Of a DNA stretch of 64,000 bases, positions 8,315-18,209 are shown one piece after another. The notes under the pieces were generated by a model. That model was not told the origin of the DNA. It did no database searches and saw nothing but the letters and a program-made list of their open reading frames with translations. Each line of letters begins with the position of its first letter. The first letter of the stretch is position 1. Source of the stretch: Trinickia caryophylli (GTDB taxonomy: Bacteria > Pseudomonadota > Gammaproteobacteria > Burkholderiales > Burkholderiaceae); assembly GCF_034424545.1 (NCBI RefSeq), contig NZ_CP139971.1, positions 248,001-312,000 of the forward strand. Reading direction: 5' to 3'. The position numbers and the translations under genes were made by a program.

Positions 8315-9397
8315 TCAGGCCCGCGACCGCGTCTTACCGGGGATCGCGCGAGCGTCGGCTCGCGCGAGCGCGCGCTTTCGCTCCGATGCGAGTGGACTCG
8401 CCGTGGAATGGCGGACAACGAGTTCCGCCGGTAGCGTGATGCGCGCCGCCGATGGCTCGCCGCCGTTGATTGCGGCGAGCAGCGTATCCACCGCTGCGCG
8501 CGCCATCTGCGCAAAAGGCTGGCGGATCGTCGTGAGCGCGGGGTGAACCTGCGCCGCCATCGGTATATCGTCGAAGCCGATGATGGAGATGTCGTCGGGC
8601 ACGCGCAGTCCGGCTTCATGAACGGCCGCGATGGCGCCGAAGGCGCTCAGATCGTTGGCGGCGAAGATGGCCGTGGGCCGTCGGGGCATCCGCATGAGGC
8701 GCAGTGCTGCCTCGAATCCCTTCATTTGCGACAAGTCTCCCTTCGCCACGAGTCCGTGGTCGCACGCAAGGCCCAGCCTTGCCAGCGTATCTTCATAGGC
8801 CCGGCGGCGGTCCTTCACGCCCTCGATCGCTTCGTCTCCCGATATGAAGGCGATGCGCGTGTGCCCGAGCGAAGCCAGATGCTCGATGGCCAGACACGCG
8901 CCACCGTAGTTGTCGACGGATACGGAGGGAAAGTGCGTGAGCGAGCCGCGCTGATCGATGAGCGTGACCGGAACATGCGCGGCGGCCAATGCCTCGAAAA
9001 ATGCGGGTGCTCTCGGAAGAATGGCCACCACGCCGTCGGCAAACTGCTGAAGCAGGTTGATCAGGCTGCGATGGGCATCGCCATCCTCGTCGAAGACGGT
9101 GTAGACGAGCGTCTCGTAGCGCACCGCGCGCGCCGCCCGGCCGATGCCGACGATCAGCTCGCTCGCGAATTGATTGTCGAGCATCGGTGTGATGATGCCG
9201 ATTACGCCATTGCGCGCCCCCGAGAGTTTTTGCGCGCTGCGATTGACGACATAGCCGATCTCCGCGGCGATTTTCCGCACCGCCTCGCGTGTTTCGCGCG
9301 ACACGCCGGGGCGGTCGTTGAGTGCGCGGGAGGCCGTCATCTGCGAAACGCCGGCGCGCTTCGCAACATGCGCGAGAGTCGGACTGGGTTTGATCAT
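8315..9397 (-). CDS. LacI-family transcriptional repressor of the adjacent sugar operon
   Basis: A 360-residue LacI/GalR regulator. The N-terminal helix-turn-helix (LAHVAKRAGVSQMTASRALN) is followed by the hinge helix (SAQKLSGARN) and a periplasmic-binding-like effector domain (GVIGIITPMLDNQF, AIFAANDLSAFGAI, ISIIGFDDIPMA). The ATG at 9397 was preferred; an upstream in-frame TTG at 9409 adds four residues. The gene is divergent from a CUT1 sugar ABC operon and a GH3 glycosidase. Two candidate operators lie at the two ends of the shared 420 bp region, so it very likely represses that operon, and perhaps itself, until a glucoside or oligosaccharide is present. The sugar is unknown. Confidence 0.88.
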   Translation of the reverse strand: MIKPSPTLAHVAKRAGVSQMTASRALNDRPGVSRETREAVRKIAAEIGYVVNRSAQKLSGARNGVIGIITPMLDNQFASELIVGIGRAARAVRYETLVYTVFDEDGDAHRSLINLLQQFADGVVAILPRAPAFFEALAAAHVPVTLIDQRGSLTHFPSVSVDNYGGACLAIEHLASLGHTRIAFISGDEAIEGVKDRRRAYEDTLARLGLACDHGLVAKGDLSQMKGFEAALRLMRMPRRPTAIFAANDLSAFGAIAAVHEAGLRVPDDISIIGFDDIPMAAQVHPALTTIRQPFAQMARAAVDTLLAAINGGEPSAARITLPAELVVRHSTASPLASERKRALARADARAIPGKTRSRA

Positions 9398-9458
9398 CGG
9401 CGAATGCAATTCCGGGGTGCGCCTGTGAAGGTGAACGGCTGGCGGCTTCGGGTCGGGG

Positions 9459-9477
9459 AAACGTTAACGGTAACGCG
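9459..9477. promoter_or_regulatory. candidate LacI-family operator, regulator-proximal
   Basis: The sequence AAACGTTAACGGTAACGC, just upstream of the LacI-type gene, contains the half-site AACGTTAACG with a second TAACG. This is the type of centre (ACGTTAACG or CGATAACG) common in LacI/GalR operators. A related element lies about 255 bp away at the other end of the intergenic region, as expected for looping or dual control. Confidence 0.5.
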
Positions 9478-9714
9478 AGACCGAGCTGGGATCATTGTAG
9501 CAGCGGCGCCATGCGATGCATCGTCCAATGGCGACCGTAGCGCCGCCTGGCCGGGGTGACCCGTCGGTCCATTGGGGGCATCCGCCCCGCCTTGGGGCAT
9601 CCAGGCCGCGCCAGGGCAAGCCTTGCCGGATACGTGCTCGGGGGCCGGGCGCCGGACAGGTTCCATCGCGTGGGTAAACCCTCATAGTGCCGTTGCGTCC
9701 GGAAAATTAGCATG

Positions 9715-9739
9715 CGGTAACGTTAGCGATAACGTTGCG
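9715..9739. promoter_or_regulatory. candidate LacI-family operator, transporter-proximal
   Basis: The element reads GGTAACGTTAGCGATAACGTT, with two AACGTT half-sites 13 bp apart. It lies about 85 bp upstream of the sugar-binding protein gene, so a repressor bound here would overlap or follow the promoter. It shares the AACGTTA/GCGATAACG core with the element near 9460. Confidence 0.55.
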
Positions 9740-9820
9740 GCGGGCTATGAGAGGGCCTTGTCGCGGGGCGTGGGTTGAAGCCATGCCCCGCGCACTCGCG
9801 CCGACTGACTGGAGACGAAG

Positions 9821-11128
9821 ATGACGTGGCTTTCGCGCGGCAAAACGGCATCGTTTCGAAGCGTGGCGGTAGCGGCACTTGCCGTCTCGGCGGCGTGTGC
9901 AGCCGTCATGGCGTACGGGCAGTCATCGAAAATCATCACCGAATGGGATCATCAGACGAACGGTAACGGGCCGAAGATCGTACGCGACGCGGCAGACCGC
10001 TTCGAGAAGCAGAATCCGGGGTACAAGGTTCAGGATTCTCACGTCCTCAACGATTCGTACAAGACCAAACTCAAGGTTGCCTTCGGGGCCGGGCAGCCGC
10101 CGTGCGTGTTCGATACCTGGGGTGGCGGGCCGCTGGGCGAGTACGTGAAGGCGGGCCAGGTCGTCGATCTCACGCCCTATCTGCAAAAAGATCCAGCCTT
10201 TCGTGACCGCTTTCTTCCGACCGCCTGGCACGCAGTCACCTATGACGGCAAGGTGTATGGCATCCCGACAGAGAACGTTTCCGCTGCCGTCATTTTCTAC
10301 AACAAGGACATCTTCAAGCAGTACGGCCTGAAGCCGCCTGCCACGTGGGACGCCTTGATGGACGTGGTGAAAACGCTGAATGCTCACGGCATTGCACCGT
10401 TTGCGCTCGCCAACAAGAACAAGTGGACGGGCTCGATGTACTACATGTATCTCGTCGACCGGCTCGGCGGCCCCGCTGTGTTTCGCCGCGCGGCCGACCG
10501 TGCGCCAGGCGGCACCTTCGCCGATCCCGTGTTCGTCGAGGCCGGCCGATACATCCAGCAACTGGTCAAGGCCGGAGCGTTCGCGCAGGGCTACAACGGC
10601 CTTGATTACGACATCGGCGCATCGCGGCGGCTGCTCTACGCGGGCCGCGCCGCGATGGAATTGATGGGCGGCTGGGAGGCAGCCACCATTCAGAAGGAGA
10701 ACCCTGGGTTCTACGCCAAGCTCGACTTCTTCCCGTTTCCGAGCGTGCCGGGCGGCAAGGGCGATCCGCGCAACGTGATCGGCACGGTGGGGGAAAGTTT
10801 CACCAGCATTTCCACGCAGTGTCCTGAACGCGATGCGGCCTTCAAACTCGTCAAGACGATTGCCGACGATGTTTCGATGCAGGCACGCGTTGCGGAAGCG
10901 CATATTCCGCCGGTCAAGAACATGGCCGTCAAGGATCGATTCCTCGAGCGGCTGGGTGGGCTGGTCGCGCAGGCGCCGAACGTCCAGCTTTGGTACGACC
11001 AGGAGTTGCCGCCGAAGCTCGGCGAAATGCACAAGGACACGACTCAGGCGCTTTTCGGCTTGTCCATGACCCCGGAGGCTGCCGCGGCGCAGATGGAAGC
11101 GGCCGCGAAAACCGGCGCGGGCCGCTGA
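9821..11128 (+). CDS. sugar ABC transporter substrate-binding protein (CUT1)
   Basis: The 435-residue protein has a signal peptide (hydrophobic [18 protein letters not shown]) and the family 1 extracellular solute-binding fold: [23 protein letters not shown] near the mature N-terminus, [23 protein letters not shown], then [20 protein letters not shown]. It would capture a mono- or oligosaccharide in the periplasm and deliver it to the two permeases encoded next. It is the first gene of the operon, downstream of a LacI-type operator. The GH3 glycosidase at the operon end suggests a beta-linked gluco-oligosaccharide, but this is inference. Confidence 0.88.
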   Translation: MTWLSRGKTASFRSVAVAALAVSAACAAVMAYGQSSKIITEWDHQTNGNGPKIVRDAADRFEKQNPGYKVQDSHVLNDSYKTKLKVAFGAGQPPCVFDTWGGGPLGEYVKAGQVVDLTPYLQKDPAFRDRFLPTAWHAVTYDGKVYGIPTENVSAAVIFYNKDIFKQYGLKPPATWDALMDVVKTLNAHGIAPFALANKNKWTGSMYYMYLVDRLGGPAVFRRAADRAPGGTFADPVFVEAGRYIQQLVKAGAFAQGYNGLDYDIGASRRLLYAGRAAMELMGGWEAATIQKENPGFYAKLDFFPFPSVPGGKGDPRNVIGTVGESFTSISTQCPERDAAFKLVKTIADDVSMQARVAEAHIPPVKNMAVKDRFLERLGGLVAQAPNVQLWYDQELPPKLGEMHKDTTQALFGLSMTPEAAAAQMEAAAKTGAGR

Positions 11129-11171
11129 ACATGCGGCGCTCCTGTCGCGCAGCCAGCCTGGAGATCGCACC

Positions 11172-12089
11172 ATGAACATCGCCATTGCACTCGAATCCGC
11201 GAAGCCTCGTCGTTCGCAATCGAAATGGCTCGTACTGTCGGCGTTCCTTGCGCCGTCGGTGGTGTTGCTCGCGGTGTTCCTGCTTTATCCGCTGCTGTCC
11301 AGTTTTCAATTGTCGATGCTGGACTGGAACGGCCTCGGAACGGACGCGCGCTTCGTGGGCCTCGAGAATTGGGTGCACCTTGCGAGCGACGCAATTTTTC
11401 TGCGGGCGTTACGCAACAATCTGCTGCTGGCGCTCTTTTCGATTCTGATTCAGTTACCGATCGCATTGGCGCTGGCGGTCCTGCTGGAGAAGGCCGGGCG
11501 CGGCTCGCGTACGCTCAAGATTCTCTATTTTCTGCCGCTTTTGATGTCGAGCGTGGCCATCGGCGTGTTGTTCAAGAACGTCTACGATCCGAACTTCGGG
11601 CCGCTCAACGCCGCGCTCCACGCGGTCGGTCTCGACAGTCTGGCCGTGGACTGGCTCGGCGATACGCGTTTTGCGCTGGGCGCAACGATTGCGGTGATCT
11701 GCTGGCAGAACATCCCGTTTTACATGATTCTCTTCCTGGCCGGCCTCTCGTCGTTCCCGGAGGAGGTGGCCGAGGCGGCATGCCTCGACGGCGCCTCGCC
11801 ATGGACGATTTTCTGGCGGCTCAAGCTGCCGCACCTGCGCGGCACGCTCCGCACCGCGGCTGTGCTGTCGATCATCGGCTCTCTGCGGTACTTCGATCTG
11901 ATCTTCGTGATGACGGGCGGGGGGCCGGAGAGCGCCTCGGAATTGATGGCAACGTATATGTACCGCACCGTATTCAGTTCGTTTCAACTCGGCTACGGCA
12001 GCGCGATCGCATCGGCCATGTTCCTGATCGTAGCACTCGTGGCCGCGGCCGCACTGCGCATCACGCAACGCCTCGCAACGGAGAATTGA
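11172..12089 (+). CDS. sugar ABC transporter permease, MalF-like
   Basis: The 305-residue inner-membrane protein has six predicted membrane segments. The EAA loop, which docks the ATPase, is visible as [20 protein letters not shown] at about residues 198 to 217. It is the first of two CUT1 permeases, 43 bp after the binding-protein gene and 1 bp before the second permease gene. No ATPase gene occurs in the operon, so the pair probably shares a MsmX/UgpC-type ATPase encoded elsewhere. Confidence 0.9.
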   Translation: MNIAIALESAKPRRSQSKWLVLSAFLAPSVVLLAVFLLYPLLSSFQLSMLDWNGLGTDARFVGLENWVHLASDAIFLRALRNNLLLALFSILIQLPIALALAVLLEKAGRGSRTLKILYFLPLLMSSVAIGVLFKNVYDPNFGPLNAALHAVGLDSLAVDWLGDTRFALGATIAVICWQNIPFYMILFLAGLSSFPEEVAEAACLDGASPWTIFWRLKLPHLRGTLRTAAVLSIIGSLRYFDLIFVMTGGGPESASELMATYMYRTVFSSFQLGYGSAIASAMFLIVALVAAAALRITQRLATEN

Positions 12090-12090
12090 C

Positions 12091-12936
12091 ATGGCCCGCC
12101 ACCTCAGGGCGACGCCCGGCCGTGCGACTCGCCCCGGCGTTCTGCTGCTCGGACTCGTATGGCTCGCCGTGACGACGCTGCCGTTTTTCTTCGTCGTGAC
12201 GACGAGCCTCAAGAGCCAGGAGGAGACGTATACGGAATCGGTCTGGGCCTTGCCGGCACACCTCGCGTTCGATAATTACCTCGACGTGCTGCGCAGCGCG
12301 TTCTTCGGATACCTCGGCAACAGCCTTTTCGTCGTCGGTCTCTCGGTGGCGACGATCGTCGTCATCAGCGCGATGGCCGCGTATGCCTTCGCGCGCATGC
12401 GTTTTCGCTTCGACAAAGTGCTGTTCGGCCTCGTCGTGGCGGGCATGATCGTGCCGTTGCATGCCACGCTCGTGCCCATTTACCTGCTGATCCGCAAGCT
12501 CGGCCTCTACGATACGCAGTTCGCGCTGATCGGCCCGTATGTTGCCCTGAGCCTGCCGCTGTCCATTTTTGTCTTGACCGAATTCATGCGGCAGATCCCG
12601 CGCGAACTCGACGAAGCCGCGCAACTCGACGGCTGCGGGCCGTTCATGGTGTTCTGGAAGATCTATTTCCCGCTCTCGACCCCAGGGCTCGCAACGGTTG
12701 CGATCTATAACGGCATCGCGCTCTGGAACGAGTTCATCTTTGCCAACGTGCTCACGTCCACACCGGCTCACCGCACGCTGCCGCTTGCACTGTGGGACTT
12801 CCAGGGGCAGTACTCGTCGAACATTCCGGCGATGCTGTCCGTCGTCACGCTGACCTCGCTGCCGTTGATATTCGCTTACGCATTCGGTCAAGAGCGAATC
12901 ATTCGAGGAATGATGGCCGGATCGTTGAAAGGATGA
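12091..12936 (+). CDS. sugar ABC transporter permease, MalG-like
   Basis: The 281-residue protein has six predicted membrane helices and the MalG-type EAA motif ([20 protein letters not shown], about residues 171 to 190). The C-terminus ([14 protein letters not shown]) is typical of this permease group. It starts one base after the MalF-like gene ends. Together the two form the channel of the importer. The next gene, the GH3 glycosidase, follows after 91 bp. Confidence 0.9.
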   Translation: MARHLRATPGRATRPGVLLLGLVWLAVTTLPFFFVVTTSLKSQEETYTESVWALPAHLAFDNYLDVLRSAFFGYLGNSLFVVGLSVATIVVISAMAAYAFARMRFRFDKVLFGLVVAGMIVPLHATLVPIYLLIRKLGLYDTQFALIGPYVALSLPLSIFVLTEFMRQIPRELDEAAQLDGCGPFMVFWKIYFPLSTPGLATVAIYNGIALWNEFIFANVLTSTPAHRTLPLALWDFQGQYSSNIPAMLSVVTLTSLPLIFAYAFGQERIIRGMMAGSLKG

Positions 12937-13027
12937 CGGCAATCGATTTCGATCGATTCGCGCCGAGTATCGCCGTGGCCGAACGCCGGCACGAAAGCCT
13001 GACTACGCATGAAAGAGGAACTGTTCG

Positions 13028-15505
13028 ATGTCGACCCCTGACGCGGCCGCAGCGCCGCTTTACCGAGATCCGGCGGCCGCAGCGCCGCTTTACCGAGATC
13101 CGGCGGCCGCAATCGAGGACCGCGTAGCGGATCTCCTTGCGCGGATGACGCTCGACGAGAAGATCGCGCAGATGCACGCGGCGTGGCTGAAATTGTCGGC
13201 GGACGGCCGTCATGAATGGCGCCTCGCCGACTTCGCCCAACGCGCGATCGACATATCGATCGACACGTTGCTCGAACATGGGCTCGGGCAGATCACACGC
13301 CCGCTCGGCACGCATCGCGTCGAACCGCGAGAGGGTGTGCGCGCGCTCAACGAACTGCAGCGCCGGATGATCGAGGAGACGCGCCTCGGCATTCCCGTCA
13401 TGGCGCACGAGGAATGCCTGGTCGGGCTGATGATCGAGGGCGCCACGCTCTTCCCGGCGCCGCTCAACTACGCCGCCACGTGGAATCCCGAACTCGTCGA
13501 GCAGGTGGGCGGGATCATCGGGCAGCAGGCGAGATCGATCGGTTGCCATCAAGGGCTCGCGCCCGTGCTGGACGTATCGCGCGATCCGCGCTGGGGGCGC
13601 ACCGAGGAAACCCTCGGCGAGGACCCCTACCTCGTGGGCGTGATGGCGTGCCGGTACGTGCAAGGGCTGCAGGGCGAGCGCCGCGATCTGCTTGCCACGC
13701 TCAAGCACTTCGTGGGCCATTCGGCGAGCGAAGGGGGCCGCAATCATGCGCCCGTTCACATGGGGCCACGCGAACTGAACGACGTCTTCCTGCTGCCGTT
13801 CGAAATGGCCGTCAAGTTGGCCAAAGCGGGTGCGGTCATGCCGGCGTACCACGACATCGACGGCGTGCCATGCCACGCGGATCGCACGTTGCTGACCGGC
13901 ATGTTGCGCGACAAATGGGGATTCGATGGGCTCGTCGTGGCCGACTATGCGGGCGTCAATCTGCTCTACACGCACCATCGCGTGGCGCGCGACGCGGCGT
14001 CGGCAGCCGCCATGTCGTTCAATGCCGGCCTCGATATCGAGTTGCCCGGGCACGAATGCACGCTGCATCTGAAAGAGGCGTTCGAGCGCGGCGAGATCGC
14101 GCAAGCGACCATCGATTCGATCGTCTCGCGGATATTGACGGTGAAATTCTCGCTCGGCTTGTTCGAGCATCCTTATGCGGACCCGGAGCGGGTGCAGTTG
14201 CAAAGCGAGGCGGCTTCGCAAGCGGCATACGAGGTGGCCGTGCAATCGGCCGTGCTTTTGCGCAACGACGGAACGCTGCCGCTTTCCGAGAAGAACGTCG
14301 GCACGCTTGCCGTGATCGGGCCCACGGCGGACGATCCGCTGGCCTTGCTGGCCGGCTACAGCTTTCCTGTTCACCTGATTACCGCCGGCGAGGAGGCCCG
14401 CTCAAGCATCGCCACGCCGCTGCAAGTCTTGCGCGAGCGCTTCGGCGAATCGCGCGTGGCCTGGGCCAAGGGGTGCGATCTGATCGCGCAGCGCCGGCAA
14501 GGTGCGCCCGTCTACCCCGGTGACGTACGAATGGATGAGGCCATCGGCGAGGATCGTCCATCGCTCGTCAGCGGCGACACGAGCCGGATCGCCGAGGCGG
14601 CGGCCGCCGCCCGGGGCGCGGGCGTTGCCGTGGTTTTCGTCGGCGATCTGGCCGGTCTGTTTCAGTCGGGCACGGTCGGCGAGGGCTCGGACACCGACAG
14701 CCTCGTGCTGCCCGGCGTCCAGCAGGCCCTGCTCGATGCCGTGGTGGCCACAGGCACACCCACGGTGGTCGTGCTCACGGGCGGCCGGCCGTACAACCTC
14801 GGCGGGCTGGAGGACAAGGTCGCGGCAGTCGTCATGGCGTTCGCGCCGGGCGAGGCAGGCGGCGAGGCGTTGGCCGATCTGCTGACCGGCAGGCGCAATT
14901 TTTCCGGGCGGCTGCCGCTTTCGGTACCCAAAAGCGCCGGCGCCGTGCCGTACGTGTACAACCACAAGCTGAAGAGCGCGGGCACGCCTATCGCCTTTCA
15001 TTTCGGGGCGCGATATCCGTTCGGATTCGGGCTCGGCTATACGCGCTTTCGCTACGATGCCCTTGCCGTCGAGCAACGCGAAGTGGCGATCGCCGGGGGC
15101 ACGATCGTATTGCGGTTCTTTGTCGAGAACATCGGCGCACGAGAAGGGACTGAAGTCGCGCAGGTCTACGTTCGCGACAGGCTTGCTTCTTCGGTCCGGC
15201 CCGTGCGCGAGTTGAAGGCGTTCGCGCGCGTGAGTCTCCAGCCGGGCGAGCGCGGCAGGTTGACCGTCGCGATTCCGGTGGACATGCTCAACCTGACGGA
15301 GGGCGCTGGCCACCGTGTCGTGGAACCCGGCGAGTTCGACGTGATGGTGGGCGGTTCGAGCCGCGACATCCACCTCGCCACGACGGTCAGCGTCGTGGGC
15401 CCGGGGCCAAGGGTGCTGCCGTTCGATTGGCGGATGACGAGTTCGGCCACGGTTTCGGTCGAACACGGCGCCGCCGAGCCGAAGCTCGGCTGCCCGCAGC
15501 TGTGA
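13028..15505 (+). CDS. glycoside hydrolase family 3 beta-glucosidase-like enzyme
   Basis: The 825-residue protein has the GH3 order: TIM-barrel domain (RWGRTEETLGEDPYLVG, KHFVGHSASEGGRNHAPVH), nucleophile region GLVVADYAGV with Asp306 as candidate nucleophile, an alpha/beta sandwich (GLFQSGTVGEGSDTDSLVLP), and a C-terminal fibronectin-III-like domain (GTEVAQVYVRD). No signal peptide is visible, so it should act in the cytoplasm on sugars taken up by the preceding transporter. The N-terminus is odd: a 30 bp direct repeat duplicates the peptide AAAAPLYRDP before the conserved domain. Substrate (glucoside, xyloside) cannot be told from sequence reading. Confidence 0.88.
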   Translation: MSTPDAAAAPLYRDPAAAAPLYRDPAAAIEDRVADLLARMTLDEKIAQMHAAWLKLSADGRHEWRLADFAQRAIDISIDTLLEHGLGQITRPLGTHRVEPREGVRALNELQRRMIEETRLGIPVMAHEECLVGLMIEGATLFPAPLNYAATWNPELVEQVGGIIGQQARSIGCHQGLAPVLDVSRDPRWGRTEETLGEDPYLVGVMACRYVQGLQGERRDLLATLKHFVGHSASEGGRNHAPVHMGPRELNDVFLLPFEMAVKLAKAGAVMPAYHDIDGVPCHADRTLLTGMLRDKWGFDGLVVADYAGVNLLYTHHRVARDAASAAAMSFNAGLDIELPGHECTLHLKEAFERGEIAQATIDSIVSRILTVKFSLGLFEHPYADPERVQLQSEAASQAAYEVAVQSAVLLRNDGTLPLSEKNVGTLAVIGPTADDPLALLAGYSFPVHLITAGEEARSSIATPLQVLRERFGESRVAWAKGCDLIAQRRQGAPVYPGDVRMDEAIGEDRPSLVSGDTSRIAEAAAAARGAGVAVVFVGDLAGLFQSGTVGEGSDTDSLVLPGVQQALLDAVVATGTPTVVVLTGGRPYNLGGLEDKVAAVVMAFAPGEAGGEALADLLTGRRNFSGRLPLSVPKSAGAVPYVYNHKLKSAGTPIAFHFGARYPFGFGLGYTRFRYDALAVEQREVAIAGGTIVLRFFVENIGAREGTEVAQVYVRDRLASSVRPVRELKAFARVSLQPGERGRLTVAIPVDMLNLTEGAGHRVVEPGEFDVMVGGSSRDIHLATTVSVVGPGPRVLPFDWRMTSSATVSVEHGAAEPKLGCPQL
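13043..13110 (+). repeat. 30 bp tandem repeat at the start of the GH3 gene
   Basis: Two identical 30 bp units (13043 to 13072 and 13073 to 13102) followed by 8 bp of a third (GCGGCCGC). Each unit begins with GCGGCCGCAGCG and encodes ten residues. The length keeps the frame, so copy-number change would alter only the N-terminal peptide. Confidence 0.9.
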
Positions 15506-15546
15506 CGCGGGCCTCGAGCGCCCCTGGAATCCGGCCCGCCGCGCAC

Positions 15547-16257
15547 TCAGGACAGGGCGCGCGCGGCCGGGTGCGCCGACACGGGGGGCGGCAAAGCACA
15601 CTCGATGTGCCGCGCGGTTTCGTGTGTCCATCGTGCTAAAGCGTCGAAGACGCGGTCGACGATTTCGATGCAATACTGCCGCTGCGCTTCGCGCAGGCCG
15701 ATGGCGGCAAGCACGGAGCGCTCGCCGGCTCGCCGGTGGCCCGATCGGGTCGCGAGGCTGCCGGTGCGCGTGGCGCGAGCGCGCGGCTCCCGTTCGGCGT
15801 AGGGCGCGATCGATTCGGAGATGTCCGAGCTCAGTGACGCGAGCACTTTGCCCGTTGCTTCGATTGCTTCCACGATGGCGATTCGCTCGATGCTGCCGGC
15901 TGCCGAAATCAGGGCGCCAAGCTCCGCCATCAACGCGCGGTTCGCGTAGGCCTCCTCGCTCCACGGCATCGGCCCCGGGCCGGCCGGGCGCGTGTCCGGC
16001 CCGCAAACGGCGTGCTCGTATGGCTCGCCGGGCCGCGGCCAGCGCGCGGCTGGCCCATTGGGGTGCCGGTCGATGCCCGGCACGGTTCGCAGCAACTGGC
16101 GGTCGAGGTCGCCGAACGTCGTCACCAGGAACGAGAACGCGTACGTGAAGCGCAGCCGTACCTCGGGCGGCTGGCTCGCCTCGCGCAGCCGGTCGAACAG
16201 TGCAAGCGCCGAATAGCGCTCCTCGCGTCGGATGACATGTGCCAGTACGTATTTCAT
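15547..16257 (-). CDS. hypothetical protein, 236 aa
   Basis: Unrecognised. The start at 16257 (MKYVLAHVIRREERYSALAL) gives a protein with helical segments (FDRLREASQPPEVRLRFTYAFSFLVTTFGDLDRQLL, then IERIAIVEAIEATGKVLASLSSDI) and a helical C-terminal half. There is no signal peptide or obvious catalytic motif. A Pro/Gly-rich linker (about residues 65 to 97) separates the halves. It converges on the GH3 gene and is divergent from the ProQ-family gene. The longer in-frame extension upstream is Arg/Cys-rich and looks non-coding. Confidence 0.55.
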   Translation of the reverse strand: MKYVLAHVIRREERYSALALFDRLREASQPPEVRLRFTYAFSFLVTTFGDLDRQLLRTVPGIDRHPNGPAARWPRPGEPYEHAVCGPDTRPAGPGPMPWSEEAYANRALMAELGALISAAGSIERIAIVEAIEATGKVLASLSSDISESIAPYAEREPRARATRTGSLATRSGHRRAGERSVLAAIGLREAQRQYCIEIVDRVFDALARWTHETARHIECALPPPVSAHPAARALS

Positions 16258-16556
16258 CGGGCGCCCCTCGAATAGGTGTCGCTGGCGGCAAAACCGCGTT
16301 GCGCACGCGGCCAGACCTAGCGTATATGGCGCTTCGTCATATGTGGACTGCCAGTTCTTACGGGGCTGCGGTGGGCAATTTCCTCGACGGGCGGACCGAT
16401 TGGCCACCGCGTCGCGGATGGTTGGCGAAGGCGGATGACGGCCCGATGCGACGAAAGACGCCGCATATCTGACGAAAGCCGCCGGAATTGAGCGGTCATT
16501 GCGTAGAGCCTGCTACTATAGGCGGTTCGTTTTCGGTGGTGAGTGACAGGACAGGT

Positions 16557-17321
16557 ATGGGTTTCGAGCAACTGGCAGAACTGAAGAAGCAGCTGGCGAA
16601 AGAGGCTAGGGACGCAAAAGAGGCGAAGCGGCAGTCGGCTCCGGCCGGCGGTGCCAAACCGCGGCGGCATCCCGCGCCCGGCAAGCCGGCGGCCACGGCT
16701 CAGCCCGACAAGGGCCAGCCAGGTCACGCCCAGCCGGCCAAGAGCCAGCAAGCAGAGGGTCAACCGGGGAGGGGGCAGCAGGCAAGGAGCCAGCAGGCGA
16801 AAGCCGAGCCGGTCGATCCCGTCGTTCGGATCATCGGCAAGCTGCAACGGCGTTTTCCGGCGGCTTTTCCGAAGAATCCGGCCCCGAAAGTGCCGCTGAA
16901 GATCGGCATCCTGGCGGATCTGCTGGCGCATGCGGCGGAGCTCTCGCTCAGCGAGGCCGAGATTCGCGACGCGGTCAGTACGTGGTGCCGCGGCAACCGG
17001 TACTGGGCATGCCTCGTCGAGGGGGCGGCACGGGTCGACCTGACCGGCGCACCGGCGGGTGAGGTCACGGCACGGGACGCCGCGTTCGCTCGCAACAAGG
17101 GCAGGCACGCACCGAGGCAGCGCCGCAAGAGCGACGCGGCGCCGACCGCGAACAACGCGGCTGCGCCCGAAGGCGCATCGGCTCCCGAGAGCGAATCCGC
17201 ACCCGAGGGGGCATTGGCACCCGAGAGCGCGTCCGTACCCGAGAGCGCATCGGCGCCGAATGAGGCGTCGGCTCCGGAAGGCGCATCGGCATCCGGGAAC
17301 CCGCCCGCCGATCAGGCATAG
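16557..17321 (+). CDS. ProQ/FinO-family RNA chaperone
   Basis: The 254-residue protein has a central FinO/ProQ domain (about residues 84 to 170): VVRIIGKLQRRFPAAF, then KVPLKIGILADLL, then SEAEIRDAVSTWCRGNRYWACLVEG. It is preceded by a Lys/Gln-rich linker and followed by a low-complexity tail of APEGAS/APESAS units. The FinO domain binds structured sRNAs and mRNA 3' ends. The start at 16557 (MGFEQLAELKKQLAKEA) matches the family's usual helical N-terminus and follows an ACAGG sequence; the longer in-frame start at 16488 lacks support. A Burkholderiaceae-type member with an unusually long disordered tail. Confidence 0.82.
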   Translation: MGFEQLAELKKQLAKEARDAKEAKRQSAPAGGAKPRRHPAPGKPAATAQPDKGQPGHAQPAKSQQAEGQPGRGQQARSQQAKAEPVDPVVRIIGKLQRRFPAAFPKNPAPKVPLKIGILADLLAHAAELSLSEAEIRDAVSTWCRGNRYWACLVEGAARVDLTGAPAGEVTARDAAFARNKGRHAPRQRRKSDAAPTANNAAAPEGASAPESESAPEGALAPESASVPESASAPNEASAPEGASASGNPPADQA

Positions 17322-17568
17322 CGAACGTCGCGCGGGCGCCTGCAGCCCGGGCGGTCCGTGCACGAAGGCGTTCAGCCGCCCAGCCTTTCGATCGTCCGCA
17401 AGGCTATCCGAACAGGCGCCTGCTCGACAGCCGGGGCCTGTTTTTCGTCCTGCCCGCGAGCGCCGTGCAGCGCTTGCGGCTGCGCGATGCACGAGCAACT
17501 GCGTGGTGAAGACCCGGCTGACGAGTCTGTCGGGACATGATGCAACGAACCTGGCCGATACCCGGCGC

Positions 17569-17931
17569 TCAGGCCCTGAGCCATGGCTGTGCGCTGCGCG
17601 TGCGCGCAAGCTCCATCGCTTCGGTCAAATACGCGGTGACGGCCTCGGGCGTGCGCACGCCGAGCATGACCGAGGCAAAGCTCCCGTCGCGATAGACCAT
17701 GATGGCGTGCGCGGTCGGCAGGCGCGATGCACGGAAATCGCGGACGAGGTGCCAGTAGCGCTCGAGCGCGGCACGAGAGCTGAGCAGCGTTTCATCTGGC
17801 TGCCAGTCGTCGATATTGCCGCCCCACCAGGCGGTCGCGCTGCCCGCGATGCGCGCAACCACAACACCTCGGTTAGCCGCCATCTTGACCGCGCGAGCCA
17901 GCGCCGTCGAGCGTGAATCGGCCGGATTCAT
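17569..17931 (-). CDS. hypothetical protein, 120 aa
   Basis: Unrecognised small soluble protein. The start at 17931 (MNPADSRSTALARAVKMAANRG) was chosen because the upstream extension is Cys/Arg-rich. It has a Trp-rich centre (TAWWGGNIDDWQPDE) and a strand-helix end (AIMVYRDGSFASVMLGVRTPEAVTAYLTEAMELA). It is divergent from the lytic transglycosylase gene. No PIP box is oriented towards it. Confidence 0.5.
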   Translation of the reverse strand: MNPADSRSTALARAVKMAANRGVVVARIAGSATAWWGGNIDDWQPDETLLSSRAALERYWHLVRDFRASRLPTAHAIMVYRDGSFASVMLGVRTPEAVTAYLTEAMELARTRSAQPWLRA

Positions 17932-18089
17932 AGCGTGCCTTTCTCCCTCGGACAGGTAAGGCGGCGGCTGCCTTGCGGCGGAGCCGAAACGAAGAGAGGT
18001 CGAGCAAAAATCACATCGGTGCCCGCGTCGAACAGAAGTCCTGATTATAGAAGCCGACGCCGCGCCGCAAACACATGTCGCGCCACCGT

Positions 18090-18114
18090 TTCGCCAGCGG
18101 AAAAAGAACTTCGC
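18090..18114 (+). promoter_or_regulatory. perfect PIP/hrpII box upstream of lytic transglycosylase
   Basis: TTCGC at 18090 to 18094 and TTCGC at 18110 to 18114, spaced by exactly 15 bases, oriented towards the transglycosylase gene 96 bp downstream. This is the element bound by HrpX/HrpB-type AraC regulators. A TAGGCT hexamer lies 37 bp after the box, slightly further than the usual 30 to 32 bp. Confidence 0.75.
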
Positions 18115-18209
18115 TGTCACTGCGGAGGCTGTCGATCGCCTCTGGCGAGAATAGGCTGTTCCTATCGTGCCTTTGCCACGACGCTCGCCTCCGCCCGATC
18201 CAACGGATT

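Larger units (their letters stand above)
9410..9820. other. divergent intergenic region between LacI-type gene and sugar operon
   Basis: About 410 bp without a credible gene. It holds the two operator-like elements described separately. The middle (about 9500 to 9660) is GC-rich with GGGCATCC-type short repeats (TTGGGGCATCC twice, near 9571 and 9592). Overlapping short ORFs on both strands here look like shadows of GC-rich sequence. Confidence 0.6.

Noticed and set aside
16451..16475. Pair of CGAA words upstream of the ProQ-family gene resembling a PIP box
   Set aside because: The spacing is 17 bases, not 16, and the orientation points away from the ProQ-family gene.
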